From: Pseudomonadota bacterium
Lineage (GTDB): Bacteria > Pseudomonadota > Alphaproteobacteria > Sphingomonadales > Sphingomonadaceae
Reading direction: 5' to 3'
NCBI GenBank assembly: GCA_023457895.1
Contig: JAEXAY010000017.1
Span: 1-64,000, forward strand
Length of the DNA: 64,000 nt
This document shows positions 16,921 through 26,244 of this stretch, piece after piece. A model generated the notes under the pieces. That model ran no database searches and was not told the origin of the DNA. It saw only the letters and a program-made list of their open reading frames with translations. Position numbers and translations under genes: made by a program. Position 1 is the first letter of the stretch. Every line of letters starts with the position of its first letter.

Positions 16921-18537
16921 TCACGGGATCAGCACCGTATCCACCGGTTCGGCCAGCGTTTCGGGATAGTCGAGCGTATAATGCAGACCCCGGCTTTCCT
17001 TGCGCTTGAGCGCCGACTTGACGATCAGCCGCGCCACCTCGTTGAGGTTACGCAGTTCGATAAGGTCGCTCGTCACGCGGAAGGCGCCGTAATAATCGTC
17101 GATTTCCTTCGACAGCAACTTGACGCGGTGCTTGGCACGTTCAAGCCGCTTGGTGGTGCGGACAATGCCGACATAGTCCCACATGAAGCGGCGGATTTCC
17201 TTCCAGTTATGCTGGACGATGACCTCCTCGTCGCTGTCGGTGACGCGGCTTTCGTCCCATGGCAGGATCGCCGGGACCTCGGGGAAACTGTCCCATTCGG
17301 CGAGGATGTCCTGCGCCGCCGCCTCGCCGAAGACAAAACATTCGAGGAGGGAATTGGAGGCAAGCCGGTTGGCGCCGTGGAGCCCGCTTTCGCTGACCTC
17401 GCCCGCGGCATAAAGGCCGGGCAGGTCGGTGCGGCCGCGAAGGTCGATCTTGACCCCGCCGCAGGTATAATGCTGCGCCGGAACCACCGGGATCGGCTGC
17501 GTGGTGATGTCGATGCCGAGCGGCAGCAGCCGGTTGTAGATGTTCGGGAAGTGGTGCTTCACGAATTCCGGCTCCTTGTGGCTGATGTCGAGATGGACAT
17601 AGTCGAGCCCCAGCCGCTTCAGTTCATGGTCGATCGCGCGCGCCACCACGTCGCGCGGGGCGAGTTCCATCCGTTCGGGGTCGAAGCGTGCCATGAAGCG
17701 CTCGCCCGCGCCCGGAACGCCCGGCGGCAGCTTGAGATGCCCGCCCTCGCCGCGCACCGCCTCCGTGATGAGGAAATTCTTGACCTCGAGATTGTAGAGG
17801 CAGGTCGGGTGGAACTGCATCATCTCCATGTTGGAGACGCGGCAGCCCGCGCGCCAAGCCATGGCGATGCCGTCGCCGGTCGCCCCGCGCGGCGCGGTCG
17901 AAAACAGATAGGCGCGCCCCGCCCCGCCGGTCGCGAGGATGGTCGCGCGCGCGGTATGCACCTCAACCTTGCCGGTCTCGCTGTTGAGCGCATAGGCACC
18001 CCAGACGCGGCCCGCGCCCGAATAATCGACGCGATGCTTGCCGGTGATGAGGTCGATCGCGACCATGTTGGGCCTGAGCGTGATGTTGGGGTTGGCCTCG
18101 GCTGCCTTTTCGAGCGCCTTTTGCACTGCCCAGCCGGTGGCGTCATCGACATGGACGATACGGCGGTGCGAATGGCCGCCCTCGCGCGTCAGGTGCCAGC
18201 GGTCGCCGAAATCGTCGTGCCCTTCGTTGAACGGCACGCCGAGCGCTGCCAGCCGCTCGATCGCGGCGGGGGCATTTTCCACCACGAACTCGACGGTTTC
18301 TATGTCGTTCAATCCCGCCCCTGCGCGCATCGTGTCGGCAATATGGCTTTCGAACGTATCGCCTGGTTCGAGCACCGCCGCGATGCCGCCCTGCGCCCAT
18401 CCGGTCGCGCCCGAATCGAGCGCCCCCTTGGCCAGCACCAGCACCTTGTGTGTCTTGGCCAGCGTGATCGCGGCGGTGAGGCCGGCCGCGCCCGAGCCGA
18501 TGATGAGGACGTCATATGGGGAGTTTGTTTCGGTCAT
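16921..18537 (-). CDS. nadB: L-aspartate oxidase
   Basis: A 538-residue flavoprotein that oxidises aspartate to iminoaspartate, the first step of NAD synthesis, which NadA then condenses. The FAD-binding N terminus reads DVLIIGSGAAGLTAA. The active-site region has GGHSHRRIVH, MMQFHPTCLY and the TCGGVKIDLRGRTDLPGLYAAGE FAD motif. ASNSLLECFVFG and the C-terminal helical domain are intact. Family length is about 530. nadA and nadC are not in the window. Confidence 0.95.
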   Translation of the reverse strand: MTETNSPYDVLIIGSGAAGLTAAITLAKTHKVLVLAKGALDSGATGWAQGGIAAVLEPGDTFESHIADTMRAGAGLNDIETVEFVVENAPAAIERLAALGVPFNEGHDDFGDRWHLTREGGHSHRRIVHVDDATGWAVQKALEKAAEANPNITLRPNMVAIDLITGKHRVDYSGAGRVWGAYALNSETGKVEVHTARATILATGGAGRAYLFSTAPRGATGDGIAMAWRAGCRVSNMEMMQFHPTCLYNLEVKNFLITEAVRGEGGHLKLPPGVPGAGERFMARFDPERMELAPRDVVARAIDHELKRLGLDYVHLDISHKEPEFVKHHFPNIYNRLLPLGIDITTQPIPVVPAQHYTCGGVKIDLRGRTDLPGLYAAGEVSESGLHGANRLASNSLLECFVFGEAAAQDILAEWDSFPEVPAILPWDESRVTDSDEEVIVQHNWKEIRRFMWDYVGIVRTTKRLERAKHRVKLLSKEIDDYYGAFRVTSDLIELRNLNEVARLIVKSALKRKESRGLHYTLDYPETLAEPVDTVLIP

Positions 18538-18562
18538 CGCTTCATTTCCGGATTATCTGCAC

Positions 18563-18644
18563 CGTTCGCCCTGAGCCTGTCGAAGGGCTGTTTTAACGCA
18601 TGGTTGAGCCAGGAACAGGGCTTCGACAAGCTCAGCCCGAACGG
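18563..18644. repeat. Inverted pair of dispersed repeats
   Basis: Two copies of the CCTGAGCCTGTCGAAGG-type element face each other, at about 18563-18590 and 18616-18644, and could fold into one long imperfect hairpin of about 29 bp per arm. They occupy most of the gap between the ABC ATPase stop and the nadB start, both on the minus strand. No T tract follows, so termination is uncertain. Confidence 0.75.
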
Positions 18645-18664
18645 CAGAAAAAGACGGCCCCCCC

Positions 18665-19609
18665 TCACGCCGCCTCGCGCCGGGTGAGGTTGAGGAACAC
18701 ATCCTCCAGGTCCGCCTCGCGGGTCGACACATCGACAATCGAGAAACCCGCCCCCTGCATCGCCGCCAGCACCTCGCCCGCGTTCGACTTGTCCTTGTTA
18801 TAGGTGATGACGAGGCTGCGCTCGCCCGACTTTTCGACCTTTTCGAACGCCGGATGTGCGGGGAGTTCGGCCACCTCATTATCGAGCGTCAGTTCGATCA
18901 CCTTTTCGCGCGCCATGTTGACGAGTTCGCGCGTGGGTTTGTCGGTGATGAGCTGGCCGTGGTTGATGATCGCGATGCGGTCGCACAATTCCTCGGCTTC
19001 CTCGAGATAATGGGTCGTTAGCACCACCGTCACCCCGCCGCGATTGAGCTCGCGCACATAATCCCACAGCTGTTGCCTCAGTTCGATATCGACCCCGGCG
19101 GTGGGTTCGTCGAGCACGATGATCGGCGGCGAATGCACCATCGCCTTGGCGACCAGCAGGCGGCGCTTCATGCCTCCCGACAGCGTCCGGGCATAGGCGT
19201 GCGCCTTGTCGTCGAGATGAACCGCGCGCAGGAGATCCATGGTCAGCCGTTCGGCCTTGGGCACGCCATAAAAGCCCGCCTGGTTTTCGAGAGTTTCAAA
19301 CGGCGTGAAGAAGGGATCGAACACGATCTCCTGCGGCACGATGCCGATCGAGGCCTTGGCGTTGCGCGGATGCTCGCCAATGTCGAAACCCCAGATGCGT
19401 GCGGTGCCGCTGGTGCGGTTGACGAGTCCGGCGAGGATGTTGATCAGCGTCGACTTGCCCGCGCCATTGGGGCCGAGCAGGCCGAAAATCGTCCCGCGCG
19501 GGACGTTGAAGCTTACATTGTCGAGCGCGCGCTTGCCGCCCGCATAAATTTTGCTGAGGCCGTCAATCTCGATCGCGTTGCCGGAACTCTCATTCTGTCC
19601 TTGCGTCAT
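18665..19609 (-). CDS. ABC transporter ATP-binding protein (ABC-2 type)
   Basis: A 314-residue ATPase. Walker A is GPNGAGKST, the signature is LSGGMKRRL, Walker B is IIVLDEPTAGVD and the switch His lies in LTTHYLEEAEELCDR. The C-terminal 90 residues match the extra domain of drug or polysaccharide exporter ATPases of the DrrA/CcmA type. The start at MTQGQNESSG gives family length. The partner ABC-2 permease that usually follows is absent: downstream are repeats and nadB. The subunit must pair with a permease encoded elsewhere. Confidence 0.9.
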   Translation of the reverse strand: MTQGQNESSGNAIEIDGLSKIYAGGKRALDNVSFNVPRGTIFGLLGPNGAGKSTLINILAGLVNRTSGTARIWGFDIGEHPRNAKASIGIVPQEIVFDPFFTPFETLENQAGFYGVPKAERLTMDLLRAVHLDDKAHAYARTLSGGMKRRLLVAKAMVHSPPIIVLDEPTAGVDIELRQQLWDYVRELNRGGVTVVLTTHYLEEAEELCDRIAIINHGQLITDKPTRELVNMAREKVIELTLDNEVAELPAHPAFEKVEKSGERSLVITYNKDKSNAGEVLAAMQGAGFSIVDVSTREADLEDVFLNLTRREAA

Positions 19610-19647
19610 GGGCCGCGTGATAACGGCAAAAGCGGGACAGCGATAAC

Positions 19648-19677
19648 AAAAAAACGGGCGGCCGTTGCGGGCCGCCC
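19648..19677 (-). terminator. Intrinsic terminator after the MFS transporter gene
   Basis: Read on the minus strand, an 8-bp stem GGGCGGCC/GGCCGCCC with a 6-base loop is followed by G and then seven T residues. It begins 27 bp after the stop of the MFS gene and separates it from the ABC ATPase. Confidence 0.88.
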
Positions 19678-19703
19678 GGGAGGAGCGATCAATACTGGAG
19701 TGC

Positions 19704-21371
19704 CTATTGATCGATATTGCGGCGGAAGGTTTCGGGCAGGAGGAACAACCCGACCAGCACGGTGAGAGCGGCGACCACGATCGGGTACCACAGCCCGTAG
19801 AAGATATCGCCCGACGCCGCGACCATGGCGAAGGCGATGGTCGGCAGGAGGCCGCCGAACCAGCCATTGCCGATATGATAGGGCAGCGACATCGAGGTAT
19901 AGCGGATGCGGGTCGGGAACAGTTCGACCAGCATCGCCGCGATCGGGCCATAGGCAGCCGTCACCAGCAGCACGAGGTAAAAGAGCACCGCGACCACCAT
20001 CGGCTTGTTCATCTGCGCCGGATCGGCCTTTTCGGGATAACCCGCGGCGGTGAGCGCGGCCTTCACATCCTTCTGGAAGCCATCGATCGCCGCCTTGCGC
20101 GCATCACCGGTGAGTTTGGCCGGATCGGGCGCGGGGATGACCTTGTCGCCGACCGCAACGCTGGCGATGGTGCCCGCGGGCGCCGCCACCTTGGAGTAGC
20201 TGAAGCCACCCTTGGCGAGGAAGGACTTGGCGATGTCGCAGCTCTTGCTGTCGAACTTGTTTTTACCCACCGGATCGAACTGGACCGAACAATCGGCATT
20301 GTTGGTGGTGACGGTGATCGGCGCTTCTGCCTGCGCATGGGCGAGCGCCGGGTTGGCCGCTTGGGTCAGCATCTTGAACGCCGGGAAATAGGTCAGCGCG
20401 GCAAGCGCACAGGCGGCAAGGATGATCGGTTTGCGGCCGATACGGTCGGACAGCCAGCCGAAGAAGATGAAGAAGGGGGTGGCCAGCGCCAATGCCACCG
20501 CAATGAGGACATTGGTGGTCATGCCGTCGACCTTGAGCATCTTTTCAAGGAAGAACAGCGCGTAGAACTGGCCTGTGTACCAGACCACGGCCTGCCCCGC
20601 GACTGCGCCGAACAGCGCGATGATCACCCATTTGAGATTGCCCCAGTTGGCGAAGGCTTCGGTCAGCGGCTTCTTGGACGCCGTGCCTTCTTCCTTCATC
20701 TTCTGGAACACCGGGCTTTCCTGAAGCTGCATGCGAATCCACATCGACACGCCGAGGAGGATGATCGAGACGATGAACGGCACGCGCCAGCCCCAGTCCT
20801 TGAACGCATCCTCGCCGATCGCGGCGCGGGTGCCGATCACGACGAGCAACGCGGCGAACAGGCCGAGCGTCGCGGTGGTCTGGATCCAGCTGGTGTAGAG
20901 CCCGCGCTTGTGGTTGGGCGCATGTTCCGCGACATAGGTTGCAGCACCGCCATATTCGCCGCCGAGCGCAAGACCCTGGATGAGGCGGAGAAATACGAGC
21001 AGCAAGGGCGCGGCGACGCCGATCGAGGCATAGCTTGGCAGCACGCCGACGAGGAAGGTCGAAAGCCCCATCAAGCCCATCGTCACCAGGAAGGTATATT
21101 TGCGTCCAACGAGGTCGCCGAGCCGTCCAAACACCAGCGCGCCGAACGGGCGCACGATGAAACCGGCAGCGAAGGCTGCGAGCGCGAGGATGAAGCCGGT
21201 GGTTTCATTCACGCCCGAGAAAAATTGCGCGGTAATATAGGTGGCCAGCAGGCCATACAGGTAGAAATCATACCATTCGAACACGGTCCCAAGCGACGAG
21301 GCGGCAATGACGAGCTTTTCGCTTTGCGTGGCCTTGTGATGCCTGGGGAGTTCGTCGAAGGTTGTAGCCAT
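19704..21371 (-). CDS. MFS transporter of the metabolite:H+ symporter type with a large periplasmic insert
   Basis: A 555-residue secondary transporter resembling ProP/KgtP/ShiA carriers. Family motifs include FEWYDFYLYG near residue 31, the loop 2-3 motif GRLGDLVGRK and LRLIQGLALGGEYGGAA. Instead of the usual 430 residues it carries about 120 extra (338-457) between membrane segments, with two cysteines (361, 378) that could form a disulfide in the periplasm. It follows the DcaP porin by 24 bp and faces acs, so a small carboxylate substrate is a reasonable inference. Confidence 0.88.
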   Translation of the reverse strand: MATTFDELPRHHKATQSEKLVIAASSLGTVFEWYDFYLYGLLATYITAQFFSGVNETTGFILALAAFAAGFIVRPFGALVFGRLGDLVGRKYTFLVTMGLMGLSTFLVGVLPSYASIGVAAPLLLVFLRLIQGLALGGEYGGAATYVAEHAPNHKRGLYTSWIQTTATLGLFAALLVVIGTRAAIGEDAFKDWGWRVPFIVSIILLGVSMWIRMQLQESPVFQKMKEEGTASKKPLTEAFANWGNLKWVIIALFGAVAGQAVVWYTGQFYALFFLEKMLKVDGMTTNVLIAVALALATPFFIFFGWLSDRIGRKPIILAACALAALTYFPAFKMLTQAANPALAHAQAEAPITVTTNNADCSVQFDPVGKNKFDSKSCDIAKSFLAKGGFSYSKVAAPAGTIASVAVGDKVIPAPDPAKLTGDARKAAIDGFQKDVKAALTAAGYPEKADPAQMNKPMVVAVLFYLVLLVTAAYGPIAAMLVELFPTRIRYTSMSLPYHIGNGWFGGLLPTIAFAMVAASGDIFYGLWYPIVVAALTVLVGLFLLPETFRRNIDQ

Positions 21372-21395
21372 TTTTCCTCTCCCTTTTGTGATGGG

Positions 21396-22817
21396 TTAAA
21401 AGCTGTATTTGAAGGCGAATTCGATGCGGTCGAGCTGGCCCGAGGCGATCGCCGGGACGCCGCCCGAAAGCACCCAGATCTCCCGCACGCCGTGGCGATA
21501 TTCGGCGCCGATGTCGAAGCCCTTGACCGGCGACCAGAACAGGTTGGCCGCGGCCGACCATGCGCTTTCATTGGCGCCGATCGGCCGGTAGGCGGCCGGA
21601 TAATCGACATTCTGCATCGAATAGATGATGTTGCCGCGCAGCGTCGGTGTGATCCCGATGCGGGCGGCGGCGAACCCCGCGAAGGTCCTGACCTCGGCAA
21701 GATCGATGCCGCCGCCAGAGTGGGCATAGACGATCGCGTCGGGCGCGAAGTTGAGCCCGACATAACGGCCGATGCCGCTGCCATAGGTTGCCATAAAGCT
21801 GATATTGTGGCGCTTGTCCGGCCCGAACGGGATCTTGCCCGCCCCGCTGATGCCCCAGCCGGTGCCGCGCGCCGACGCCGTGCCATTGTCGACCGAAAGC
21901 TGACGCAGCAGTCCGGCGAGCGAGAATTCGCCAAAGCGCGGCTTCAGGAGCAGCCGCGCGGTAAAATCGGGCATCCGGTCGTCGTCCTGCTCGGTTAAAG
22001 CAGCCGAGGCCGTTGTTGCCGAGGCCGTTTCCGGATTCTCCGCCGATACCGACAGAGCAGCCGTCTCTCCCAGCTTGTGCGTATAGCGGATCTGCGGCTG
22101 GCGCACGAACACCGTGCCTTCGGTCGCGCCGACAAAGTCGGTCGATTCAGGGAGCGCCGCGACATATTGAAAGTTCGACCATTCCTGACCGGCGAGCAGG
22201 TTGTCGAACGTGATGAACCCGCGACGCAACGCCAGATTATAGCCATTGGTGGTGCGTTCCGACCCTTGCGTTCCGGGTGAGGTCTGGAAATCAAACTCGA
22301 TATGTCCGCCAAGCTTGTGCTTGCCGACCGGGGTCGCGGTCGTCAGCCAGAGGCGGGTCTGCTTGGCGGAAAAATCATAGTCGGTGGATTCGCGCGTGCC
22401 CCCCACCGGAATGCTTTGGGGCAAGTAAAAGTCGCGGCCGAGCGAATTGCCCGCAACATCGCCATCGTCCCAGCGGCTGAATGCGGCGGTCGTGCGGATG
22501 AAGCCATTGAGCTTGACCGTGGTGCCGCCGACCCTGAACCCATCGGTTGGTGCTGGCGGCGGCGGTGGCGGAACCGCCGCAGCGGTCTGGATCGCCTGCA
22601 CCTTCTGTTCGGTCTGCTGCTGGTTCTGCTGCAGCTGGGCGTTGCGCTGGCGTTCGGCGTCGAGTTCGGCGCGCAAGCTGCCAACGCTTTCCTCAAGTGC
22701 CTTCAGCCTTGCCTCGAGTTCTGCCTGTTTCGATGTCTGCGCGGCGGCCTGGACCGGCATCAGCGCCAGCATCGCGACGCTGCCGAGCAACGCGACCTTT
22801 CCGTGATATCCTCTCAT
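21396..22817 (-). CDS. DcaP-like outer membrane porin
   Basis: A 473-residue protein with a signal peptide ending QAAAQ. A coiled coil follows at about 30-70 (ELEARLKALEESVGSLRAEL), then a Pro run, then a beta-barrel domain that opens with VKLNGFIRTTAAFSRWDDG and ends with the outer membrane terminus FAFKYSF. This matches DcaP-family trimeric porins for dicarboxylates and other small acids. AAGGGGAAGACCG precedes the ATG. It is the first gene of a porin-MFS unit divergent from acs across a 280-bp region. Confidence 0.87.
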   Translation of the reverse strand: MRGYHGKVALLGSVAMLALMPVQAAAQTSKQAELEARLKALEESVGSLRAELDAERQRNAQLQQNQQQTEQKVQAIQTAAAVPPPPPPAPTDGFRVGGTTVKLNGFIRTTAAFSRWDDGDVAGNSLGRDFYLPQSIPVGGTRESTDYDFSAKQTRLWLTTATPVGKHKLGGHIEFDFQTSPGTQGSERTTNGYNLALRRGFITFDNLLAGQEWSNFQYVAALPESTDFVGATEGTVFVRQPQIRYTHKLGETAALSVSAENPETASATTASAALTEQDDDRMPDFTARLLLKPRFGEFSLAGLLRQLSVDNGTASARGTGWGISGAGKIPFGPDKRHNISFMATYGSGIGRYVGLNFAPDAIVYAHSGGGIDLAEVRTFAGFAAARIGITPTLRGNIIYSMQNVDYPAAYRPIGANESAWSAAANLFWSPVKGFDIGAEYRHGVREIWVLSGGVPAIASGQLDRIEFAFKYSF

Positions 22818-22945
22818 CGGTCTTCCCCTTTTTGAAAGGTTGACGTGGACTCCAGACACGCTCCCCGCCTGTTGCCGGCGGTGTGAGACAAAGGCCTTTC
22901 GCGGCCATGCTCGCCTTGTCCGGCAAAAGGGACCCGGGCGATAGC

Positions 22946-22963
22946 TAGACCTTGGTCGTACGG
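22946..22963 (+). promoter_or_regulatory. Candidate regulatory motif in the porin-acs divergent region
   Basis: The segment TAGACCTTGGTCGTACGG lies 134 bp upstream of the acs ATG, in the only long divergent gap of the acetate island. A related sequence (TTGGCCTAAAGTCGTATG) lies on the opposite strand at 29693-29710, in the crbS-prpE gap. The shared part is GTCGTA with a C-C/G context before it. It is proposed as a CrbR-type operator only by position and resemblance. Confidence 0.3.
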
Positions 22964-23097
22964 AGAAAGGACGGGTATTTTTCCCACCTTCGACGTTGGT
23001 CGGGGTGGCATTCTGCGTCATGGTGCGTAAAGCTGGGGCAAGGCCGGGATGCGACTCAACGCATCCGTACTATTATTTGAATACAAGGAGGGGACCG

Positions 23098-25035
<1,938 letters not shown>

Positions 25036-25054
25036 ACAAGGACCAGGGGAGCGG

Positions 25055-25690
25055 ATGGAGGAAACGGCCCGGCCGACCATTTTGATCGCGGACGATCATC
25101 CGCTGTTCCGGCAAGCGCTGGTAATGGCGGCCGGCCATGTCTGCCCCCAAGCCGCGCTGGTCGAAGCGGCGACGCTCGGGGCGGCGACCGAGGCCGCGCG
25201 GGCCGCCGAACGGCTGACGCTGATCCTGCTCGATCTCAACATGCCCGGCGCGACCGGTTTTTCCGGCGTCGCCCTGCTCCATGCCGAGCGGCCAGAAGCC
25301 CCGATCCTCGTCGTCTCGAGCGCCGATGCGCGGCTGGTCGCACAGGAAGCGCAGCGGTTCGGCGCGATCGGCTTCATCGGCAAGGATCAGGACCTCGCCG
25401 CGATGGAAGAGGCGATCGGCGATGCGCTGGCGGGCCGCCATGTCATGCAGACACCGCCCGACAGCGAACTCGACGCGGTTGCGGGCAAGCTCAAATCGCT
25501 GACGCCGATGCAGTTGCGCGTGCTCCTGGGCGTGCTCGAAGGACGGCTCAACAAGCAGATCGCTTATGACCTCGGCATCACCGAGGCGACGGTCAAGGCG
25601 CACATGACCGCGATTTTGAAGAAGCTCGACGTGCAGAACCGCACGCAGGCGGTACTCGCCGCCCGCGCGCTGGGAATTGGATTGCGCTGA
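25055..25690 (+). CDS. crbR: LuxR-family response regulator, CrbR-like
   Basis: A 211-residue regulator. The receiver domain has Asp14/Asp15 in IADDHP, phosphoacceptor Asp60 in LILLDLNMPG and Lys114 in FIGKDQ. A LuxR helix-turn-helix occupies about residues 145-205 (LTPMQLRVLLGVLEGRLNKQ, ITEATVKAHMTAILKKL). CrbR in Vibrio and Pseudomonas activates acs under control of CrbS; here crbR lies directly after acs and a CrbS-like kinase is 0.5 kb away, which supports the assignment. AGGGGAGCGG precedes the ATG. Confidence 0.88.
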   Translation: MEETARPTILIADDHPLFRQALVMAAGHVCPQAALVEAATLGAATEAARAAERLTLILLDLNMPGATGFSGVALLHAERPEAPILVVSSADARLVAQEAQRFGAIGFIGKDQDLAAMEEAIGDALAGRHVMQTPPDSELDAVAGKLKSLTPMQLRVLLGVLEGRLNKQIAYDLGITEATVKAHMTAILKKLDVQNRTQAVLAARALGIGLR

Positions 25691-25714
25691 TCCTGTTTCG
25701 CTGAGGCGGAACGG

Positions 25715-26191
25715 TCAGGCCGTCTGGTCGGGCTTGCCCTCGCCGGGCTGAACGGTCCAGGCGGGCGGCTCGTCATTGCCCGCTTCCTCGTCGCGTTCGG
25801 CATCCGCCTGTGTCTTGTGGATCTTGCCCTGCGCATGATGCACCGGCGCATAGACGACATAAAGCTGCATTGGCTCGTCGCCGGTGTTGACGACGTCATG
25901 CCAGGTTCCGGCCGGGACCATGATGCACCAGCCGTCGCTCACTTCCTGACGGAAATCGAGCTTGTCCTTGTCGGGTCCCATCGTGCACAGGCCCTGCCCG
26001 GCATCAAGCCGCAGAAACTGGTCGGTTTCGGGATGAACCTCGAGCCCGATCGATTCACCCACCGGAATGCTCATCAGCGTGACCTGGAAATATTTGCCGG
26101 TCCAGGCGACGGTGCGGTAGTTGGTGTTGGCGGTCGCTTCCGCTTCCATGTCGAAGGAATAGGGCTTGGGACCAATATCGTTGACGGCCAT
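25715..26191 (-). CDS. Cupin-domain protein
   Basis: A 158-residue single-domain cupin. The metal motif is spread over GLEVHPETDQFLRL (His-x-Glu part) and MVPAGTWHDVVNTGDEPM (Gly and second His). The family includes isomerases and small-molecule sensors; no substrate is evident. GGGAGAAACATA precedes the ATG at 26191. It lies 53 bp after the crbS stop on the same strand, so it may be co-transcribed with the kinase and might have a role in the same carbon response, though that is only inferred from position. Confidence 0.82.
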   Translation of the reverse strand: MAVNDIGPKPYSFDMEAEATANTNYRTVAWTGKYFQVTLMSIPVGESIGLEVHPETDQFLRLDAGQGLCTMGPDKDKLDFRQEVSDGWCIMVPAGTWHDVVNTGDEPMQLYVVYAPVHHAQGKIHKTQADAERDEEAGNDEPPAWTVQPGEGKPDQTA

Positions 26192-26244
26192 TATGTTTCT
26201 CCCATGTCGCTGCGAGCGCAAATCGTGGATGCTGGGTCAACCGG

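Noticed and set aside
16981..18687. 568-codon plus-strand frame opposite nadB
   Set aside because: Antisense shadow of nadB, whose motifs are complete.
19665..21998. 777-codon plus-strand frame opposite the MFS transporter and porin genes
   Set aside because: Composition is dominated by Arg, Glu, Asp and His with no membrane or domain pattern; it mirrors codon bias of the real genes.
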